DNA of 64,000 bases from UBA974 sp002292405 (GCA_943842425.1 CALTBR010000002.1:62001-126000); one strand, 5' to 3'. Shown: positions 16,930 through 25,178, numbered from the stretch's first letter. Notes: generated from the letters alone by a model not told the origin. Made by a program: numbers and translations.

Positions 16930-19146
16930 ATGATATTCCCAATTATCAAATTAACTATTTCACACTCTCTTAAAAGTACTCTGCTCTTTTTCACTTTTGT
17001 TTTTTTCTTTGAATGTTCAGCCCAAACAGACATTCTCGGTTGTATAGATTCTACAGCTTGTAACTATAACCTTGACGCTACTGTTGATGATGGTACTTGT
17101 GATTTCTGCTCATGTAGTGGCGGCACATGGTTCGAAACTTCTGAGGTAGAATACGGTGTAGAAATTGAAGCAATAGCTGAGCATTCTGAAGGTTACCTTT
17201 CGGGAATGACGACTTACAGGCTTTATTTAACTGTACCCTCTGAAAACGATGAAATAACTAGCTTTATTGGTCATGACGAGTTTGCTCTATCTCTTGCGAC
17301 AACGACAAGCTTCTACCAAGAACCTATTTTCGGTGGAGTAACTCCAGAAAATGTTTCTGCAGCAGCTATTGGTTTCATACCAAACCTAGCATATGACTCT
17401 TGGGTGACTGTAGGACTTGATGGACCTGCTTCTTCATTACAAACAACAACAAGTCTACTACCTGGCACATGGTCTTCTCAATTTGAAAATGGTAATAGCT
17501 TTTCTGTAGATGATGGAACCGGATCAGGTTGGTACGTTCTTCCAGGTGCTACAAATAGTGTTGCTGGTTCTGATTTACGTATTCTTTTCGCGCAGTTAAC
17601 TACTGATGGAATTGTTTCAGGTTCATTCAGATCTCAAGTTTTCCCGGAGGGAGACCAAATCAATGATGTAAGGCCTGACATTGAATTTCTCGAGGGAAAT
17701 TCAGACAACATCTGTGGATGTATGGATGATGCAGCTTGTAACTATAATCCCTTAGCAGATTATGACGACGACTCTTGTGAGTACTCTGACACCCTTTATG
17801 ATTGTAATGGAATCTGCCTCACAGACCTCGACGAATGTGGAGTATGTGGCGGTTCAGGAATTGCAGAAGGTGATTGCAATTGTAACGGTGAACAACTTGA
17901 TGTACTGGGCGAATGTGGAGGGGGTTGTGCGGAGGATGTAGACTCAGATGGTGTGTGCGATGACGTTGACAACTGTGTAGGTGAGTACGACTCATGTGGA
18001 GTGTGTAACGGACCAGGAGAAATATACGAGTGTGGGTGCGCAGAGTTACCAGAAGGGGATTGCAATTGTGACGGAGAACAACTTGATGAGTGTGGAGTTT
18101 GTAACGGACCTGGGGCCATATACGAGTGTGGTTGCGCAGAGTTACCCGAAGTGGATTGCAATTGTGACGGAGAACAACTTGATGAGTGTGGAGTGTGTAA
18201 CGGACCTGGGGCCATATACGAGTGTGGTTGCGCAGAGTTACCAGAAGGGGATTGCAATTGTGACGGAGAACAACTTGATGTATTGGGCGAATGTGGAGGC
18301 GATTGCACTGAGGATGATAACGAAAATGGTATATGTGATATAGATGAGTATGGTTGTACAGACTCTTCCAACCCTAACTTCAATCCCAACGCAGCTTTTG
18401 ATGATGGTTCATGTTTCATCGGCGGCTGTCTCTCTGAAAATGCATGTAACTACAATCCTGAAGCTGAATATCAAATATTTGGAGCCTGTGACTTTACTTC
18501 TTGCTTGGGGTGTATTGACACAGAAGCTTGCAACTACAATCCTACAGCATCAATTGATAACGGATCTTGCAATTACGCGAACCTAAATTACAATTGTGAC
18601 GGATTGTGCATTAACGATACTGATTCTGATAACATTTGTGACGAAAATGAAATCGAAGGATGTACCGATGTATCTAATCCCGGATACGATACTTATGCTA
18701 CTGATGATGATGGATCTTGCTTAACAGGAGGGTGTACCCTTCCGATTGCATGCAACTACGATTCTTCTGCAGGATATTTAGACATTACCTTATGTGACTT
18801 CATTATCTGTCTAGGTTGCATGGACCCGAATGCCTGTAACTATGACCCTGAAGCCACATTATCATCTCCAGCTTCTTGCACTTTCCCACCTGTACCATTT
18901 CGTGACTGCAGCGGAATATGTGATAACGATAGTGACGGAGATGGAATTTGTGACGAACAAGAAATTGGGGGATGTACAGACATACAAGCTGTAAATTTTA
19001 ATCCTAATGCAACTGATGATAATGGATCCTGTGTAATTCAAGTAGGAGGATGTATTCTACCATTTGCATGTAACTACAACCCCTTAGCTGATTATTATCT
19101 TCCTGGATCATGTGACTTTAGTTGCTTAGGTGGATCGATTGATTAA
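16930..19146 (+). CDS. Secreted cysteine-rich repeat protein, possibly truncated at the C-terminus
   Basis: A 738-residue secreted protein. Signal peptide (about 1-30), a first C-x-D-x-x-A-C-N-Y-N repeat, an all-beta domain of about 190 residues (contains TTYRLYLTVPSEND and GFIPNLAYDSWVTVGLDGP), then many repeats of two kinds: A-C-N-Y-N-P-x-A...D-D-G-S-C units and D-E-C-G-V-C-N-G-P units. Such proteins are common on marine Bacteroidota surfaces, perhaps as calcium-binding adhesin stalks. The beta domain is about 90 percent identical in DNA to that in the gene at 62155. The frame stops abruptly inside a repeat (CDFSCLGGSID) with no sorting tail or dockerin-like ending, suggesting loss of the 3' end. 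Confidence 0.82.
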   Translation: MIFPIIKLTISHSLKSTLLFFTFVFFFECSAQTDILGCIDSTACNYNLDATVDDGTCDFCSCSGGTWFETSEVEYGVEIEAIAEHSEGYLSGMTTYRLYLTVPSENDEITSFIGHDEFALSLATTTSFYQEPIFGGVTPENVSAAAIGFIPNLAYDSWVTVGLDGPASSLQTTTSLLPGTWSSQFENGNSFSVDDGTGSGWYVLPGATNSVAGSDLRILFAQLTTDGIVSGSFRSQVFPEGDQINDVRPDIEFLEGNSDNICGCMDDAACNYNPLADYDDDSCEYSDTLYDCNGICLTDLDECGVCGGSGIAEGDCNCNGEQLDVLGECGGGCAEDVDSDGVCDDVDNCVGEYDSCGVCNGPGEIYECGCAELPEGDCNCDGEQLDECGVCNGPGAIYECGCAELPEVDCNCDGEQLDECGVCNGPGAIYECGCAELPEGDCNCDGEQLDVLGECGGDCTEDDNENGICDIDEYGCTDSSNPNFNPNAAFDDGSCFIGGCLSENACNYNPEAEYQIFGACDFTSCLGCIDTEACNYNPTASIDNGSCNYANLNYNCDGLCINDTDSDNICDENEIEGCTDVSNPGYDTYATDDDGSCLTGGCTLPIACNYDSSAGYLDITLCDFIICLGCMDPNACNYDPEATLSSPASCTFPPVPFRDCSGICDNDSDGDGICDEQEIGGCTDIQAVNFNPNATDDNGSCVIQVGGCILPFACNYNPLADYYLPGSCDFSCLGGSID

Positions 19147-19305
19147 ACGAAGAAAACTCTCAATTGTTTTGGGTTTCATAATCAACAGCTAGATGAACTT
19201 TATTTATTATTACACCACTCTGCGCAAAATAACAAGTCCATTGGACCGCATCATGGGTTCTGATCCCAATAAAGATAAGGAGTCCCACAAAACACTATAT
19301 TAGCA

Positions 19306-19340
19306 GCTAAACACCATTGGCGTTTAGCGGGGTGTTAGGC
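19306..19340. repeat. Palindrome resembling an integron attC half-site
   Basis: GCTAAAC (19306-19312) pairs with GTTTAGC (19322-19328), and the element ends in GTTAGGC (19334-19340), which fits the GTTRRRY core of attC recombination sites. A competing pairing joins CTAAACACC with GGTGTTAG. The opposite attC core (RYYYAAC) is not matched exactly and no integrase is present, so this is only an attC-like structure. It lies between the abrupt end of the repeat-protein gene and small frames or remnants. Confidence 0.3.
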
Positions 19341-19396
19341 TCTATTAGTAAAAAAGACTTAGGTGGGGGTAGGGTAAAGTTTTAGGAAGCTGTTTT

Positions 19397-19573
19397 ATGA
19401 TTAGCAGAACGATGAAACATTGTGTTAAACAAAAATATAGTAAATATCAAGATGCAAATAGCAAGCTTCAAATATCACGTTTTCTTTATAGGTTTTTGCT
19501 GTTAATACAAACTATTAGCGATGCTCAAACAATTTTAAAAACCTCCAATGCATCTATTTTAGAAGAACAGTAA
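19397..19573 (+). CDS. Small hypothetical open frame, 58 residues
   Basis: An uninterrupted ATG-to-TAA frame encoding 58 residues, starting MISRTMKHCVKQKYSKYQ. It has a hydrophobic stretch in the middle (FLYRFLLLIQTI) and a polar C-terminus (LKTSNASILEEQ). No family is recognised. It lies just downstream of the attC-like palindrome and overlaps the upstream edge of a DUF4386-like remnant in another frame. It may be a real small protein or chance; codon use gives no clear answer in such AT-rich DNA. Confidence 0.25.
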   Translation: MISRTMKHCVKQKYSKYQDANSKLQISRFLYRFLLLIQTISDAQTILKTSNASILEEQ

Positions 19574-19688
19574 GGACAGCAGAAATGTTTTAGCATTACT
19601 AATGGCAATTGGAGAATTTGGACTTGCAATTTGGCTATTGATTAAGGGTGGAAAAGAAACAAGAGTAAAAAATGAAACCAGAAGCTAA
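19563..19688 (+). pseudogene. C-terminal remnant of a DUF4386-like membrane protein
   Basis: An open frame without a good start translates to a hydrophobic end, ALLMAIGEFGLAIWLLIKGG, followed by KETRVKNETRS and TAA. This matches the usual last helix and tail of DUF4386 family membrane proteins, but only about 41 codons remain. An in-frame TAG precedes it. It is best read as the leftover 3' end of a gene lost by deletion or recombination. Confidence 0.4.
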
Positions 19689-19791
19689 TAATGTATACGA
19701 AATCATAGCTCCCATTAGGTCGCTACGCTTCATATACTAAACTTTACCAACTATAAGAAGGTCAAAAAGTTATTATATAAAATAACTTTAG

Positions 19792-19863
19792 TAGCCTCGC
19801 CAGGAATCGAACCTGGATTTTAGGTACCGGAAACCTATGCACTATCCATTGTACTACGAGGCC
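19792..19863 (-). tRNA. tRNA-Arg, anticodon CCG
   Basis: The minus strand folds as a complete cloverleaf of 72 bases. The acceptor stem is GGCCTCG with CGAGGCT (first pair G-U), the D stem GTAC/GTGC, the anticodon stem TAGGT/ACCTA around loop TTCCGGT (anticodon CCG), and the T arm CCAGG-TTCGATT-CCTGG. The discriminator is A and CCA is not encoded. Anticodon CCG reads arginine codon CGG. Confidence 0.93.
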
Positions 19864-20008
19864 AAATAAAACTCAATACGAGTCTTAAAAGAAAGAGAAA
19901 CACTCAGACAAAGTAGCATACAATTAAATAATCACAAACTGAAGGGAACTTCATAAATGACAAACCTAGTTTATGCTACAACTAAGTTGTGTTTTTCTTT
20001 TTTATTCG

Positions 20009-20082
20009 TGGAGATACGGGGATTCGAACCCCGGACCCCTTGCATGCCATGCAAGTGCGCTAGCCAGCTGCGCCATACCCCC
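20009..20082 (-). tRNA. tRNA-Ala, anticodon GGC
   Basis: A 74-base cloverleaf on the minus strand. The acceptor GGGGGTA pairs with TATCTCC (two G-U pairs), the anticodon stem CTTGC/GCAAG surrounds loop ATGGCAT giving anticodon GGC, and the T arm is CCGGG-GTTCGAAT-CCCCG-like. The discriminator is A; CCA is not encoded. It is separated by about 145 bases from tRNA-Arg on the same strand. Confidence 0.92.
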
Positions 20083-20278
20083 AAATCACTCCTCCACGAG
20101 TGGAGTTGTGATCTAATTATTGATAATCAATCGTTTAAGCGTACGTAATCAAGAGTTTTACTATGTTAATGACAATATATAAAGCAATGAATAATATAAA
20201 TAATTAGCACAAATATGGGGTATTTTTAATGATGCTGCCTGACTTTTTTAACAATTAATTCTAAAATAAACCTAAAAC

Positions 20279-20425
20279 TTATTTCCAGATCATTCCCATA
20301 ACAGTGTGCACGCCCTCTGGAGTAAACGGTTTCGTTTTCAATAATTTACCGCCCTCAGATATATATAAACGCCACTCTATATATTGCTGATATTTTTTAA
20401 GGCTTAGGTACAAAAATAAACACAT
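20279..20425 (-). CDS. Small open frame of 48 residues, real small protein or gene remnant
   Basis: Starts at ATG 20425 and ends at TAA 20279. The peptide MCLFLYLSLKKYQQYIEWRL continues with a polar region ending TPEGVHTVMGMIWK. The composition looks like real protein rather than random AT-rich translation, and a purine-rich stretch (AGGAGGAAGAGGGAGG) lies about 15 bases upstream. No family is recognised. Because neighbouring DNA also holds other open but start-less fragments, it may be the tail of a decayed gene. Confidence 0.28.
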   Translation of the reverse strand: MCLFLYLSLKKYQQYIEWRLYISEGGKLLKTKPFTPEGVHTVMGMIWK

Positions 20426-21185
20426 ATATAGCCTTCTATCTTTCCTCCCTCTTCCTCCTTACTTGGCTAAGATTTAGTAAGACTAAAAAATTAGGCCCGT
20501 ACATTCTGCTTAAGAATCCTTTAAGGAATAGAATCCATGGACGGTGCTAAGTACAAAAATGGTAACATAAAGGGCTTTTGTATTGCTATGTTTCTTCTCC
20601 CTATACTTACTATGCGCGCGCAGTAAATCAAGCACGCATGATCTGTTTAAGTAATCCTTTATATAGTATATTTTGGTTTTGGATTTTATTGTAAAAAGGC
20701 TTAGCGTGGCCTTCCAGGGAAATCCAGTTCGCGCTGAATATACGTTTTGGAAAATATAGTCTAAAAGGCTAAGTGGGCCCCCCAAAAGGGCCCCCTACGA
20801 GGGCTTATATTGAGAAGCTAAACATTCAATTTATGAGTCCTTTTTTACTCTTGCAGGGCATATTAGCATTATTTTAGCAGATTACAAAATATAGCTATAT
20901 ATACTCATTTTAACCTCTCTTTATCTTAACAAACATAACTAACTATTTATCAACGTATTAAATAATTTAGTTAAAGTAAAGCTTTAATTAAATACTTTCT
21001 TAAAAGAGAAAAACGGTACTTTAAAGTTTATCGTTTTTGTTGTAACTTCTAGAGCATATTATGGGTTTAACGGATGAGTGCTATGGAGTTGAGTGTAAAG
21101 ACGACTCCTTATAGGTTTTTAAGCTACCAAAATATCTTTTTGAGTAGATAAAAAAATAAACGAATTACAGAATAAATATAAGTAC
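20426..21185. other. Gene-poor AT-rich region with coding-like fragments
   Basis: No convincing gene. One minus-strand frame, 20628-20768, is open for 46 codons (TAG to TGA) and reads like protein (RIFSANWISLEGHAKPFYNK) but has no good start. A GC-rich clamp at 20775-20795 contains two GGGCCC palindromes separated by CCCAAAA in otherwise AT-rich DNA. The rest has no RNA gene or repeat family that could be recognised. It looks like a decayed region next to tRNA genes. Confidence 0.4.
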
Positions 21186-21246
21186 CTGTTTTGTTGAATA
21201 CAGGATAACTATACCCTAGATCTTAATAGCATAAAAGGAAAGGATT
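21186..21246 (+). repeat. Left copy of a 61-bp direct repeat
   Basis: Begins CTGTTTTGTTGAATACAGGA and ends GGAAAGGATT. It matches the copy at 23699-23759 at 60 of 61 bases and in the same orientation. It ends 15 bases before the NUDIX gene start. With the right copy it brackets exactly three genes, as attachment-site or target duplications do, but no integrase or transposase is present. Confidence 0.92.
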
Positions 21247-21261
21247 TATTACTTTTGAAGA

Positions 21262-21645
21262 ATGAGTATTGATGTTGTATGTGCTATAATTAGAGATGAA
21301 ATAAACAGAATCTTATGTGTTCAAAGAGGTCGAGGTTCACTGAAAGGTAAATGGGAGTTTGCTGGAGGGAAAGTGGAAGATGACGAGACTCCACAACAAG
21401 CATGTGAGAGAGAGCTTCTTGAAGAATTAGAAATTACAGTAACTGCTGGTAAGGTAGTCTTTACTAATGAGATTCAAATACAGGATAAGGCCTACAATCT
21501 TCTATTTATTGAAGCTGAGATACTAAGTGGTGAGATTACTCTTAATGAGCATAACGAAGCAAGGTGGGTAGAAAAGGAAAGCCTTTTAGAATTAGATTGG
21601 CTAGAAGGAGATATACCTATGGTAAATCAACTAATTAGAGCTTAA
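21262..21645 (+). CDS. MutT-like NUDIX hydrolase
   Basis: A 127-residue cytoplasmic NUDIX pyrophosphohydrolase. The NUDIX box is intact: GGKVEDDETPQQACERELLE plus ELEI (about residues 35-58, pattern G-x5-E-x7-REUxEExGU with L in place of the last G region). The start VVCAIIRDEINRILCVQRGRG and the C-terminal ARWVEKESLLELDWLEGD are typical of the MutT/8-oxo-dGTP branch, which removes oxidised or modified nucleotides. Its stop overlaps the convergent SRA-HNH gene by 11 bases. Lying inside the repeat-bounded nuclease module, it may act on nucleotides linked to that module rather than in general housekeeping; that is inference. Confidence 0.9.
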   Translation: MSIDVVCAIIRDEINRILCVQRGRGSLKGKWEFAGGKVEDDETPQQACERELLEELEITVTAGKVVFTNEIQIQDKAYNLLFIEAEILSGEITLNEHNEARWVEKESLLELDWLEGDIPMVNQLIRA

Positions 21646-22513
21646 GAAGCTGTTCTCTATGATAGTGTAAACTGTCTGGATCCAATTTGTGGCTGGCATT
21701 CATCTTCAGCCCCCCATTTAAGCCTCCAATTAGATTAAGCTCTTTAGAAATGCTAAAAACACCTTTATCAAGCATTACATGATGATTAGGGCAAAGACAC
21801 AACAGATTACTTACTGAGTCTTCACCATTATGTGGCTTTCCTAATGGCTTTATATGAGCCCCTTCAGCATACCTACCCTTTTTAGATTCGATGACTATTC
21901 CGCAAACCTGACATTCATGTTTATACAACTCCTTTACACTTCTCGCTATCTTAGAATCCCTTACAACTCTTAAGATTGTACTAGACTTAGTTCTTCTTTC
22001 TTTAGCACTATAGTCAAGCTCAACCTCTTCGATAGATTTACGTTGTGAATTATCTCCTGAATAAACTAATTTGAATTTACAAACCTGAAATCCACTCTTC
22101 CCTATAGCCATATAAGCATCCACAACACTGTATAAACCAGAATAAACGTATCCAGTGCTAGGAGAATAGTCAGATTTGTGCTGAAAGCCTCTTATAACCC
22201 TTACAGGGAGTCCTTCATTCATACTCTTTAACAAACCTCCGTTACCTGTGTTATTCCAGTCTTGGTCTTTAATCTGTTTTTTAGTTGAAGGCTCATTACC
22301 CCCTGCTCCTGTATATGTTATCTCATCCCCATTATCTTCATCATCCTCATATCCTCCTGAAAGAACAATTGCAGCTACACCATCTTTTGGGTTCCCATCT
22401 ATACCTCCTCCCCATTTTCTGTGAAAGCTAGATAGCATCATTTCTTTTCTTCCAGAAAACCATGTTCCTTCAGGAATACCTTCTATTTCTCCAAATATTA
22501 TTTGTCTACTCAT
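21635..22513 (-). CDS. YDG/SRA-HNH modification-dependent endonuclease
   Basis: A 292-residue nuclease. The N-terminal half (about 1-165) is a YDG/SRA domain, with FGEIEGIPEGTWFSGRKE, GGGIDG and YTGAGG as family markers; SRA domains flip out and read modified cytosine. The C-terminal half is an HNH nuclease with CQVCG (about residue 205), EGAHIKPLGKPHNG and LCLCPNHHVMLDKG, giving both zinc cysteines and the catalytic histidine. Proteins of this SRA-HNH layout cut DNA carrying 5-methyl- or 5-hydroxymethylcytosine, acting as type IV restriction enzymes against modified phage DNA. It is convergent with the NUDIX gene and divergent from the membrane nuclease. Confidence 0.92.
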   Translation of the reverse strand: MSRQIIFGEIEGIPEGTWFSGRKEMMLSSFHRKWGGGIDGNPKDGVAAIVLSGGYEDDEDNGDEITYTGAGGNEPSTKKQIKDQDWNNTGNGGLLKSMNEGLPVRVIRGFQHKSDYSPSTGYVYSGLYSVVDAYMAIGKSGFQVCKFKLVYSGDNSQRKSIEEVELDYSAKERRTKSSTILRVVRDSKIARSVKELYKHECQVCGIVIESKKGRYAEGAHIKPLGKPHNGEDSVSNLLCLCPNHHVMLDKGVFSISKELNLIGGLNGGLKMNASHKLDPDSLHYHREQLLKL

Positions 22514-22612
22514 AACATTGATTTAAGGCTTCTAATTTACTCTATAGTCTAAGCTATACCTATACACTAATCTAAATAAAGGGTTACATCTCGAAAAAGA
22601 TGTATCATTGTA

Positions 22613-23680
22613 ATGAATTTAACAATGATGAGCATATTTCAAGGGACCAAAGAAAATAAATTAAAGTCTTTGACTGAAGGTGAATATTACGTCGCTAAAT
22701 ACTTACAAGACCTAAAAATTAAATTTGAAACACAACGAGTAATTAAGGACCTTACCAATGACTCTAAAAATTCACGTAGAATAGATTTTTATCTTAGTGA
22801 GTATGACGTCTACCTTGAATACAACGGTCAATGGGATGTTAATGAATACCATAGAAAGCGATACAGAGAGAAAAGAAAAGTGTTAAATGAAAACAATATC
22901 GCTTTTATTGAAATTTACCCAAATCAGCTTGGAATACTTGAGTATTCCTTTCCAAGGAAGATGAAGAGGTTAATAGCAGAAAAGAAAAGTGACGTTATGC
23001 TCAATAAATTTAAGCTGCAACTTTTAAAAACCAATAAAAAATTCTTTGACTTAGGAGATTATATTATTCTTGGAATTTTTGTTTCACTTGCCTTCGTAGA
23101 GCCAGTTATTGTTGTTTTACTAATCTTTATTCTTGCAGTTAAATCTGTGCAACTATGGAGAATTTGGAATTCACTGCACGAAGATTTTACAGTAGAAGAC
23201 ACTCCATTAAATTGGCCAAATATTTTGGCAGATACAAAAGCAGTCCTGACTAATGCAGCTATTTCAGTAAATAAAATAAACCTTATTAACTATTTAAAAG
23301 GCAGAAACGAATCTCTTTTTACAGAATTGATTGAATCAGAATATTTTGGTTTTTTTAGTGATTATTCTGATGACGAAATACTAAGTAAAATCAAAGAAAA
23401 TGTTGTTGAAAAAGGACACGCAAAGTGCACCAACTCTCTAACTCGATTAGATAGTATTAGTGATCATATTGATAGTCTGCCGTTAACAAAAACAACCGTA
23501 GTAGACTACGTAACAGCTATTCGGAAAAAACACCCTAGGTCCCATGAGCCCTGGTCTAAAGAAGAAGATCGTTTATTGAAAGAAGCTATTGAGATCGTTG
23601 ATACTAAGCGCGAATTATCTCCGATATTTAAGCGAACCTCAGGAGCAATCAAGAGTAGATTAGATCTTCTAATACAGTAG
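22613..23680 (+). CDS. Predicted membrane-anchored nuclease with C-terminal SANT/Myb-like domain
   Basis: A 355-residue protein not assigned to a named family. The N-terminal part (about 20-120) looks like a restriction-fold nuclease of the DUF559/Vsr type: an early glutamate (LTEGEYYVAKYL), then RRIDFYL and VYLEYNGQWD, then REKRKVLNENNIAFIEIYP. The spaced D and E-x-N residues fit a catalytic site, although the usual lysine is not clear. Two hydrophobic helices follow (about 150-185, IILGIFVSLAFVEPVIVVLL). The last 40 residues (EPWSKEEDRLLKEAIEIVD...SGAIKSRL) resemble a bacterial SANT/Myb-like DNA-binding unit. Start ATG 22613; ATG 22625 is possible. It ends 18 bases before the right direct repeat. 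Confidence 0.7.
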   Translation: MNLTMMSIFQGTKENKLKSLTEGEYYVAKYLQDLKIKFETQRVIKDLTNDSKNSRRIDFYLSEYDVYLEYNGQWDVNEYHRKRYREKRKVLNENNIAFIEIYPNQLGILEYSFPRKMKRLIAEKKSDVMLNKFKLQLLKTNKKFFDLGDYIILGIFVSLAFVEPVIVVLLIFILAVKSVQLWRIWNSLHEDFTVEDTPLNWPNILADTKAVLTNAAISVNKINLINYLKGRNESLFTELIESEYFGFFSDYSDDEILSKIKENVVEKGHAKCTNSLTRLDSISDHIDSLPLTKTTVVDYVTAIRKKHPRSHEPWSKEEDRLLKEAIEIVDTKRELSPIFKRTSGAIKSRLDLLIQ

Positions 23681-23698
23681 ACTGCTTAATATGAGAAT

Positions 23699-23759
23699 CT
23701 GTTTTGTTGAATACAGGATAACTATACCCTAGATCTTAATAGCATAAAAGAAAAGGATT
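23699..23759 (+). repeat. Right copy of the 61-bp direct repeat
   Basis: Matches 21186-21246 in the same orientation with a single mismatch (AAAAGAAAAGG here, AAAAGGAAAGG on the left). It begins 18 bases after the membrane-nuclease stop. The 2.45-kb span between copies holds only the three module genes. Confidence 0.92.
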
Positions 23760-23765
23760 CTTTGA

Positions 23766-23840
23766 TACAAGAGAACGCTTCAGAAAGGCTTAGACGAGTA
23801 TATTGACATGATACTTACAGAGAAAGCTGATAAAGATTAG
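23766..23840 (+). pseudogene. Short coding-like remnant after the right repeat
   Basis: A start-less frame directly after the right direct repeat translates to YKRTLQKGLDEYIDMILTEK plus ADKD and a TAG stop. The sequence reads like the C-terminus of a normal soluble protein. It may be the tail of a gene interrupted where the repeat-bounded module entered. At 24 codons the call is weak. It overlaps the convergent gene end at 23837. Confidence 0.2.
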
Positions 23841-25075
23841 TCTTTAACGCAGCGGGCGGAGAAGCCTACTATAGGGTCTTCATATTGTCGAGAGATTGTA
23901 TCATCACCAAATACAAGTTGACGCGCTAAATAGTTGTTCTCTGTAACTGTTGAGGTCCACCAAAATCCATGAAGTTCAAGACCGTAGAATCCTATACCAG
24001 GTAATAAACCAGCAGGCTTAGAATTGAAACCGCTTGTGTTTGTTCCATTTCCATTGTTAAACCAACCCGAAATAGATTTCATTTGAGCTCCTTCATCTGT
24101 TCCTCTAAAGCCCAGTTCCATTGCGTTTGATTCACTCATCCCTAAAGATATTTCTAGAATTTGCCATTCTTCATCAGATGGCATATGCCAACCTGTAGGA
24201 CAAATACCCTCAGTCATCACGGCAGGCCAATTGTATAGAACGCCGTATGTAGCGTAGTTCTCTGTTGCTTGAGCAGTTGCCACATCTGTGCCTTCATAAC
24301 CATAGACGTAGTAGTAAGACTCTGTTTCGCTTTCTTCACTTGAAGGAGAAACCACGGGCAAGTAACGACAGTTCTCAGAGAACCAACACTGATCTCCGAT
24401 TAAGACTGTAGAGTAGTCGTAACCTTCGTGTGAAATTAAATCTCCACAATCTTGAAATCCTTGATTTTCACATGTCTCCCCGTAAGCAGCTAAGAGAGCT
24501 AACAAATCGGCGACTGTCACAAAGCCATCTCCATCAACATCTGCCATACAGTCTGAAGTACACCCAAAATCACTAAGAACAATAAGGAGGTCAGCCACAG
24601 TTATCGTTCCATCGCCGTTTATGTCTCCTATACATGCACACGAAGTGTATTCACACGATCCATCATCTGTATCGACAAGTGGATTAAAGTTACAAGCCGT
24701 GGGGTCTGTACAGGCAAAAGAACATTCAAATGAATCTCCTATTTGAATATTTAATGATTCAACATTTCCATATTCCAGTGTTCCTGAAAATATAACCTCA
24801 TTGGTCAATGTGTAAGAAATTGTAATTGTAGTCTCAATCCATCCATCTCCGTTGCCATCATACATGTTAAAAGGATAACATCCATCTTCCAAACAAATGT
24901 TTTCATATGAATCTAATGCTCCTGAAACCAAAGCCCATCCATTGTATTGAGTGATGCTCCATCCAATCTCTGCATCAGACCCAACTACCTCAATATTGAT
25001 AGAATTAAACTCACAATCTTGTCCAACTAGACTTACACCAATCAAGCAGGTTAAAAAGGCTACTAAATATCTCAT
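23837..25075 (-). CDS. Secreted FISUMP-domain protein with dockerin-like pair
   Basis: A 412-residue secreted protein. It has a signal peptide beginning MRYLVAFLTC, a beta domain (about 20-110), one A-C-N-F-N-P...D-D-G-S-C unit, two EF-hand-like dockerin loops (GDINGDGTITVADLLIVLSD and VDGDGFVTVADLLALLAA) and a C-terminal Fibrobacter succinogenes major paralogous (FISUMP) domain, recognisable by YGVLYNWPAVMTEGICPTGW, WHMPSDEEW and the last residues GFSARCVKD. FISUMP domains occur in large surface-protein families and in some variable proteins of diversity-generating retroelements. This copy is intact and its 3' end does not show the C-ending codon bias of the broken paralogue at 61642. It shares its leader with three other genes. 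Confidence 0.85.
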   Translation of the reverse strand: MRYLVAFLTCLIGVSLVGQDCEFNSINIEVVGSDAEIGWSITQYNGWALVSGALDSYENICLEDGCYPFNMYDGNGDGWIETTITISYTLTNEVIFSGTLEYGNVESLNIQIGDSFECSFACTDPTACNFNPLVDTDDGSCEYTSCACIGDINGDGTITVADLLIVLSDFGCTSDCMADVDGDGFVTVADLLALLAAYGETCENQGFQDCGDLISHEGYDYSTVLIGDQCWFSENCRYLPVVSPSSEESETESYYYVYGYEGTDVATAQATENYATYGVLYNWPAVMTEGICPTGWHMPSDEEWQILEISLGMSESNAMELGFRGTDEGAQMKSISGWFNNGNGTNTSGFNSKPAGLLPGIGFYGLELHGFWWTSTVTENNYLARQLVFGDDTISRQYEDPIVGFSARCVKD

Positions 25076-25178
25076 AGTCTATAATTTAGACTTACAAGAT
25101 ACAGCAATTCAGATTTATAGCCTCGGCATATCTGAAAGTTTAAGACTAAGAAGTGCTTCGCACTAAGTAACAGCTAGA
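25076..25178 (-). repeat. Conserved leader, copy A
   Basis: The 103 bases upstream of the FISUMP gene closely match copy C (29794-29898) over their full length and copies B and D over the gene-proximal part. Directly before the ATG is AGTCT-AAATTAT-AGACT, a 5-bp hairpin abutting the start codon, preceded by GTATCTTGTAAGTC, which is identical in all four copies. TATCTTG resembles the Bacteroidota -7 box (TAnnTTTG). Confidence 0.8.

Noticed and set aside
17796..18419. 207-residue open frame opposite the repeat-protein gene
   Set aside because: It is proline/serine/histidine-rich antisense translation of the D-E-C-G-V-C repeats; low complexity caused by the repeats on the plus strand.
20510..20785. 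91-residue minus-strand frame in the tRNA-proximal gap
   Set aside because: It begins in the GGGCCC-rich clamp, has no recognisable start context and competes with another open frame (20628-20768) that reads more like protein; too weak to call as a gene.
20775..20795. GGGCCC repeats as a possible terminator or origin element
   Set aside because: GGGCCC is palindromic in itself, there is no T run, and no gene ends nearby; it is noted only as an odd GC clamp.
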